Shown here piece by piece: positions 38,964 through 43,506 of a stretch of DNA of 43,506 nt. The stretch is taken from positions 31,535 to 75,040 of the forward strand of contig DIZH01000009.1 of assembly GCA_002429325.1 (NCBI GenBank), written 5' to 3'. Position numbers and translations under genes: made by a program. Every line of letters begins with the position of its first letter. The first letter of the stretch is position 1. The notes under the pieces were generated by a model that was not told where the DNA came from, searched no databases, and saw only the letters and a list, made by a program, of their open reading frames with translations. The stretch is from Patescibacteria group bacterium UBA6033 (lineage in GTDB: Bacteria; Patescibacteriota; Minisyncoccia; Phycocordibacterales; Phycocordibacteraceae).

Positions 38964-38998
38964 GCCCAATAGGGGGTTTCGTAAACCCCCTATTGGGC
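38964..38998. repeat. REP-like palindrome
   Basis: Perfect 16-bp stem (38964-38979 with 38983-38998), loop CGT. The outer arm is GCCCAATA instead of GCCCATGA at 37885; both sides have changed together, keeping the stem paired. Confidence 0.93.
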
Positions 38999-39026
38999 GG
39001 AATGAGGATATGTGTAGAGAAATGTT

Positions 39027-39051
39027 CGCACAATGTTGTATATATTGTGCG
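39027..39051. promoter_or_regulatory. Dyad CGCACAAT/ATTGTGCG, possible operator
   Basis: Two perfect 8-bp half-sites separated by nine bases in the AT-rich region before the giant gene. Symmetry and length suit a dimeric HTH regulator, but there is no proof of function. Confidence 0.4.
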
Positions 39052-39505
39052 CATTGCACCATATATAGAGTGAGATTCGGAGCATACATTATATAGGCTC
39101 TTCCTATGCAGATATCTTCGTCGTACATCCGAAATAACTAGTGTGTACACTATATATAGGAATGTTTTATATCTTTCGTAATCAGTGCTTAAGGCAACGA
39201 ATTGAGTGGTCACGACATAACGTAAGCTCGACGAGGGAAATTAGTGATTTTTTACAGGTAAATGGGTCGAAATGAGAGCTTCTGATCGATGTGAAGTATA
39301 TACAAGGGTTATTGAGCATGTACTGCCCTTCGTGCGCGGCGAAAGTTGATGCATGTTGATGCAAAAATTGCTCGATACTGAAGAAAATATACGCCGATAA
39401 TTTTTATCGTTTGCGATGATAAAAATGTGATGAATCTTATCCACACATTTTTGCTAAAGGATTCCGGAATAACAAGTTATTATTTAGTTAATCCGGCTAT
39501 CCGAC

Positions 39506-42500
39506 ATGGATCCTTTACTCCCTAAAAATTTAATAACGACAAAGAGTGCGAGTGAGTTGTCTGGATACACTTCGGACTATCTTTCCCGACTGATACGTTC
39601 AGGGAAAATAGTGGGAAAGAAAGTTGGGCATAGTTGGCTCATCGATAGTCAGTCACTCGACGCGTTCCTCGATACGCAAAAGAATCACAATCTGAATCGC
39701 GCGCGCGAACTCGCGAGTACTCGCACCAAGGAGTATCGCACTCAGCAGACGTTGGTGCGCCGCATCCAGAGAGATTTGACAAAGAGTGTGTCTATGACAG
39801 AAAGCGTCTTGGGCCCTGTGTCGTTCCGGTCTCACGCACTCGCCCTGTCCGTCGCTTTTGCCGTCGTGATATCGGGTGCAGCGCTTGCGCGTGCTGATGT
39901 GGTGCAGCAGCTCGCAGGGCGTTCAGCTGTCATCGCGATGAATGCAGTCTCTGGATTCGATGCGATGTATGGCGGCATTCCATCCGGTATTGCAGCGAAG
40001 TTTGCTCAAGTGCAGAACGAAATGCAATCGCGACCAGCAGTAATCGCAGAGCGCACGCAGCGCTCGTCGGCAGATGTGTCTTCGCCTGTGCTCGCGAATC
40101 CAGACCTCTCGTTCTTGTCCATGAACACCGAGTGCGCGAGCACGTCATGCGCACGCCCGAGTCGAACTCTTTCTGGGATGCTCGCGGAGAGCAACAACGG
40201 AACCATTGCGCCGATTGATTTCGGTTACGCTGTACGGCAATTCGTCGTGATTGCATCCTCGCCGGTGCTTATGCACGGAATGCTTGTGCAGAGCTACGCG
40301 GCACTTGGTACAAGCGCATACACAGGCATTGGTACGGCGCTGTCTCTCTATCGCGACGCAATTGAGGCAGCAGGCCGGTCATCATTTGAAGTTGCGGTTG
40401 CAACACGCGACATGCTCCGCACTTCTCCGCACGGCGTCGCGCTTGCGGCGCAATCATTTGTCGATCTGACTCATGCGCTTATCCATGCCGACGTATCAGG
40501 TGCTTACGGGATGGCAGCACTCGCACCTGCGAGCGCCCGCGTCACGGTCAATGCGATGGGAACTGTCGGTACGGTACTTGCCAGCGCGACAGCGCACATC
40601 CCTTCTCTTGCGGCGAATCTGTATCTGGGCACGGCGGCTATCGCGGCACATGCCGCACCCGCACTCGCCCAGGCGGTATTTTCAGTAGAATACGCGGGAG
40701 CAAAGCGGTTTGTCGCCGCGACGAATATGATTTCCGATACGTACTTGGCTTCCGTAGTGTCCGCTGGTGCGCTCGCGTATGACGGAGCGGTACAGACGCA
40801 AGGCGCGTTGCGCGTGGTGGCGCCAGCTCTTGCAACTCTACCCGCAACTATCGAGGATGCGTACCTGCACATCCTTGGCACAACAGCAGTTGCTCTGAAT
40901 ACTCTCGCGCAGACACCTTCGCTCGCTGCAGTTGCCACAGCTGCGCAGGTGCCGCTCACTCTCGGCGCACAAGTTGCGCTCACGACCTATCAAACTATCT
41001 ACGGCCTATTCGACTCGATGACGAGCAATCTCGCATATCTGTTCTCTCCGTCGCCGACGGTCGTACAGCCTACGGTTAAACCAGGTAAGCAAGTCGCTGT
41101 AGCGACGAGTTCTCCTGTTCGTCCATCTACCACTACCACTGTCACCACCACGCGTACTGTCGTCGAGAATCCTACGTACACGACCGTCGTGCAAGGAGTC
41201 TCTTCATCGGTACTCGACAAATCGCTTCTCGCGCTTCGTGGCGACATTCTCGGCACGGTCGCGGGTATGATTCAGCCGGTCGCTGCACAGAGCGTGACGA
41301 ACATGAATACGATCCAGTATGTGAACATGATTCAGGACTTGTCGAACCTCATCGTGAGGAATGGCGACTTCCGCGGCGGCACCTTCACGGGGGGCAGTAT
41401 CACCGGCGCATCGACCATATCGGCAACAAGTGGCACTTTCGACAACATCGTTGCTGGATCAATAGCGCTTGGAACGACGACAATGAGTGGGAATCTATCA
41501 ATTGGCGGTGATGGCCTGCTCTATAACACAGCCACTAAGAGCCTCAGTATCGGCAGCTCGACACCGTGGGCCCAGGTCTCCATCAATCCGACCGAATTGA
41601 ACGGGACTGCGCCATCATTTGCGATAGGCTCCTCATCAGCCACTGATTTCGTCGTGACAAATGCAGGCTACGTCGGCATTGGGACAGCGACGCCGGACAA
41701 TCTGCTTACGATGTACAGTCCGACCGCAGCGACGCAGGACTTCTCCGGCGGAGCAAGCGGGGCGTGGACAATGGGCTTTGATGTGACGAACAATCGGTTT
41801 GCAATAGCATCATCTTCAAACATCGCGACGAATGTGAGAATGGCTATATTAGGCAATGGCAATGTCGGCATCGGGACGACCAGTCCCGATGCCGTGCTCG
41901 CGCTCCAGCAGACCACAAATGGTACCCCCTTCATCAGTGCCTATCGAGTGACCGACTCCGCCCCCGCCGGCGACTTCATCAACTACAAGATGAATAACGG
42001 CACGACGCTCTTCCGCGTCGACAACTCCGGCAACCTGCTCGCCGGCGGCATCATCAACTCAGGCAGTCAGACCATCACCTCGACCTCTCAGCCGCAGATG
42101 CGTCTCCAATATGATCCAAGCAACGAGATGACGACTTCGGTCACCAATACTGGTGCGACGACATTCGGTATCAACGGTTCCGCGCCATCCCTCACCTTCA
42201 CTCCCGGGACGAATGCGGTGAATTCATTCAATTTCACCAATGCACTCGCCGCCAACTCCATTCTCTCCATCGACACGCTGAATCAGCGCGTCGGTATCGG
42301 GACGGCGAATCCATCCGCGTTGCTTCAAACGCGAAATTACTACAGCACTTTAGGCAGCGGCCTCAATGTGGGGGGTAATTGGAGTGTCTCTCAAGCGTTG
42401 CCTGATGTGGTGGTATCAAACACGGGAGCAGGGTCTGTCCCGAGTCTTATTGGGCTAGACTTTCATAATGATAATACGACCGACAACAACTACACTCCTT

Positions 42501-43506
42501 TTGTAACTTTCTCTAGGAGAAGTTCTAATAGTTTGAATAATTCAGTATTTGCCGCTATTGGCGGTCAATCTATTGGAGCGGGACCGGATGCATATTGGAC
42601 GAAGGGCGATCTAGTATTCCAGACGGCCGGGTCTGCTGTTTATGGCTTGCAAGAACGAATGAGAATTGCAAATAACGGCAACGTCGGCATCGGGACGACG
42701 AATCCGGTCTATCCTCTTCAAGTCGTCACCGCTTCTGGGGCTACGCCACCAAGTGGCGGGTTCACGAATAACATTACCGGATCGGCCGCTGACCCAAGTC
42801 TGGTTCTTCAGCGTTGGAGCGGCTCAGGCTCGCTGTATTACGGCGCATCGATCGATAACAATAACGGTGCCATTTCATTTGAAACTACCCCCGCAGCTGC
42901 CGTCGGCTCGCAAACCTTCACTACGCGAATGTATATCAGTAACACCGGCAACGTCGGCATCGGGACGACGACGCCAGGTGCAATGTTAGACGTACAAGGT
43001 ACAGTTAACTCTAGCTCATACTATTCATCAGGTCTAGGATATTACGTAGGAGGTTTTCAATATGCGACAGCTAATGGAATGAATAATGCATTAAGTGGAA
43101 ATACTCTTTCTTTTAGGACAGGGAGTGTGGACAACAGAATGGTAATTGATAATGTCGGCAACGTCGGCATCGGGACATCGTCACCGCTTACAAAATTGAG
43201 CATTCAGGGTACTGCGGGTGCGAATGATGTATTGAACGTAGCGAGTTCCACTGGGGCAAGTATGTTGTATATAAATAATCAAGGCAACGTCGGCATCGGG
43301 ACGACGGCACCAGGACAAAAGTTAGAGGTTAATGGAAATATTAAGGTTGGAACTTCTGATTGGATTGGAACAGCAGCTGGGGCATCATATGTTCCTGATG
43401 ATGGAGTTTTTGGCGGAACTATAAATAATGGCGGTGGATTCAAAATTACCACCGGGGGTGCTGAAGCAGTAAGAATATTAACAAACGGCAACGTCGGCAT
43501 CGGGAC
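39506..43506 (+). CDS. Giant HTH-fused surface protein with GNVGIGTT repeats (partial, 3' end off window)
   Basis: At least 1333 aa, open to the window end. Residues 8-46 (starting NLITTKSASELSGYTSDYLS) form an excisionase-like HTH similar to the 38003 protein. A basic segment and one membrane span follow (ALALSVAFAVVISGAALA, 111-128), then an Ala-rich helical region to about 515, a Thr/Pro linker, and a beta-structured stalk with GTFTGGSITGASTI segments. From residue 721 GxVGIGTxxP motifs recur at 41666, 41858, 42284, 42677, 42947, 43157, 43283 and 43487. Relatives of such stalks in phage and bacterial adhesins often end in an autoproteolytic S74 chaperone; that end is not visible here. No promoter could be assigned confidently. 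Confidence 0.82.
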   Translation, partial: MDPLLPKNLITTKSASELSGYTSDYLSRLIRSGKIVGKKVGHSWLIDSQSLDAFLDTQKNHNLNRARELASTRTKEYRTQQTLVRRIQRDLTKSVSMTESVLGPVSFRSHALALSVAFAVVISGAALARADVVQQLAGRSAVIAMNAVSGFDAMYGGIPSGIAAKFAQVQNEMQSRPAVIAERTQRSSADVSSPVLANPDLSFLSMNTECASTSCARPSRTLSGMLAESNNGTIAPIDFGYAVRQFVVIASSPVLMHGMLVQSYAALGTSAYTGIGTALSLYRDAIEAAGRSSFEVAVATRDMLRTSPHGVALAAQSFVDLTHALIHADVSGAYGMAALAPASARVTVNAMGTVGTVLASATAHIPSLAANLYLGTAAIAAHAAPALAQAVFSVEYAGAKRFVAATNMISDTYLASVVSAGALAYDGAVQTQGALRVVAPALATLPATIEDAYLHILGTTAVALNTLAQTPSLAAVATAAQVPLTLGAQVALTTYQTIYGLFDSMTSNLAYLFSPSPTVVQPTVKPGKQVAVATSSPVRPSTTTTVTTTRTVVENPTYTTVVQGVSSSVLDKSLLALRGDILGTVAGMIQPVAAQSVTNMNTIQYVNMIQDLSNLIVRNGDFRGGTFTGGSITGASTISATSGTFDNIVAGSIALGTTTMSGNLSIGGDGLLYNTATKSLSIGSSTPWAQVSINPTELNGTAPSFAIGSSSATDFVVTNAGYVGIGTATPDNLLTMYSPTAATQDFSGGASGAWTMGFDVTNNRFAIASSSNIATNVRMAILGNGNVGIGTTSPDAVLALQQTTNGTPFISAYRVTDSAPAGDFINYKMNNGTTLFRVDNSGNLLAGGIINSGSQTITSTSQPQMRLQYDPSNEMTTSVTNTGATTFGINGSAPSLTFTPGTNAVNSFNFTNALAANSILSIDTLNQRVGIGTANPSALLQTRNYYSTLGSGLNVGGNWSVSQALPDVVVSNTGAGSVPSLIGLDFHNDNTTDNNYTPFVTFSRRSSNSLNNSVFAAIGGQSIGAGPDAYWTKGDLVFQTAGSAVYGLQERMRIANNGNVGIGTTNPVYPLQVVTASGATPPSGGFTNNITGSAADPSLVLQRWSGSGSLYYGASIDNNNGAISFETTPAAAVGSQTFTTRMYISNTGNVGIGTTTPGAMLDVQGTVNSSSYYSSGLGYYVGGFQYATANGMNNALSGNTLSFRTGSVDNRMVIDNVGNVGIGTSSPLTKLSIQGTAGANDVLNVASSTGASMLYINNQGNVGIGTTAPGQKLEVNGNIKVGTSDWIGTAAGASYVPDDGVFGGTINNGGGFKITTGGAEAVRILTNGNVGIG
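41666..43506 (+). repeat. Array of GNVGIGTT-encoding repeats with near-identical DNA cores
   Basis: Eight copies of the motif; five carry the DNA core GGCAACGTCGGCATCGGGAC exactly (42677, 42947, 43157, 43283, 43487) and the one at 41858 differs at one base. Spacing is irregular (126 to over 400 bases) and the spacers differ in sequence and base composition. Confidence 0.9.
41867..41893. repeat. Perfect 11-bp inverted repeat at a GNVGIGTT motif
   Basis: GGCATCGGGAC at 41867-41877, five-base loop, GTCCCGATGCC at 41883-41893, encoding GIGTTSPDA. None of the other motif copies carries the second arm. Confidence 0.85.

Larger units (their letters stand above)
38771..39505. other. AT-rich 735-bp intergenic region
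   Basis: No supportable gene lies here. It holds a weak terminator-like hairpin (38825-38850), a REP-like palindrome (38964-38998), a 25-bp dyad (39027-39051), several TATATA tracts near 39042-39160 and one TTATCCACA at 39437-39445. It is the upstream region of the giant surface gene and thus its probable control region. Confidence 0.7.

Noticed and set aside
39437..39445. TTATCCACA as a DnaA box marking a replication origin (with the one at 27829)
   Set aside because: Only one box is present in each place, the number is near chance expectation, and no dnaA, dnaN or gidA-type gene lies beside it. The AT-rich region is better read as a promoter region.
41666..43506. Regular repeats resembling a CRISPR array
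   Set aside because: The repeats are in one open reading frame, encode GNVGIGT motifs, have irregular spacing of 126 to more than 400 bases, and no cas gene is near.
1..43506. tRNA or rRNA genes
   Set aside because: No cloverleaf with a T-loop GGTTCRA-type sequence or rRNA-like segment was recognised on either strand; a dedicated scan would be needed to be sure.

Overview
The window looks like part of a chromosome from a Patescibacteria/CPR bacterium, most likely a Parcubacteria-type lineage. This is inferred from gene content and style, not from a marker-gene phylogeny. The supporting signs are a large glycan locus built from many small glycosyltransferases and methyltransferases, a SecA with a long insertion and no C-terminal zinc motif, an Obg without the extra C-terminal domain, very tight gene packing with overlapping ends, almost no Shine-Dalgarno sequences, and a giant surface protein made of GNVGIGTT-type repeats. 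TGA is used as a stop (for example at the ends of the genes at 957-2114 and 3214-4368 neighbours), so this is not a code-25 lineage.

Region 1 (1-26451) is a cell-surface polysaccharide locus. It holds two NAD-dependent sugar epimerases, five GT4-like and two GT2 glycosyltransferases, a GT-C membrane glycosyltransferase, a polysaccharide deacetylase, six class I methyltransferases, a Wzx-like flippase, a GtrA-like protein and an O-antigen-ligase/TPR protein. In its centre (14042-20923) sits a nearly complete GDP-D-glycero-alpha-D-manno-heptose pathway: transaldolase (a likely source of sedoheptulose-7-P), GmhA-like SIS isomerase, HddA kinase, GmhB phosphatase and HddC-like nucleotidyltransferase. 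A dehydrogenase-like protein lacking the usual catalytic Cys, an SDR and a Gfo/Idh/MocA oxidoreductase are embedded with them and may modify the sugar.

Region 2 (26458-37871) holds housekeeping genes (murB, secA, obg, gatB) interleaved with mobile or accessory DNA. Downstream of murB is a 315-bp unit encoding one GIY-YIG nuclease, bounded by 20-bp inverted repeats and a 6-bp direct repeat. A 27-residue Lys/Arg-rich histone-like peptide precedes secA. After secA comes a REP-associated tyrosine transposase (RAYT) flanked by inverted copies of a palindrome with core GGGGGTTTCGTAAACCCCC. Six copies of this palindrome occur between 30.7 and 39.0 kb: one inside the transposase gene, two placed as terminators of secA and gatB, and two forming a direct repeat around a secreted LCAT-like lipase plus membrane-protein cassette.

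Region 3 (38003-43506) encodes two proteins that start with the same excisionase/MerR-like helix-turn-helix module and then have a membrane segment. The second runs off the window as a giant surface protein (more than 1333 residues) with GNVGIGTT repeats. This pairing of a cytoplasmic DNA-binding head with an extracellular repeat stalk is one of the most unusual things here.

Two genome-style signals cut across regions. First, about 15 starts have a -10 box (often extended, TGnTAnnnT) only 4-9 bases from the start codon, implying leaderless or nearly leaderless mRNAs. Second, several coding sequences contain long perfect inverted repeats, often in variable protein loops. All functional statements come from reading the sequence and knowledge of the families; no database search was run.
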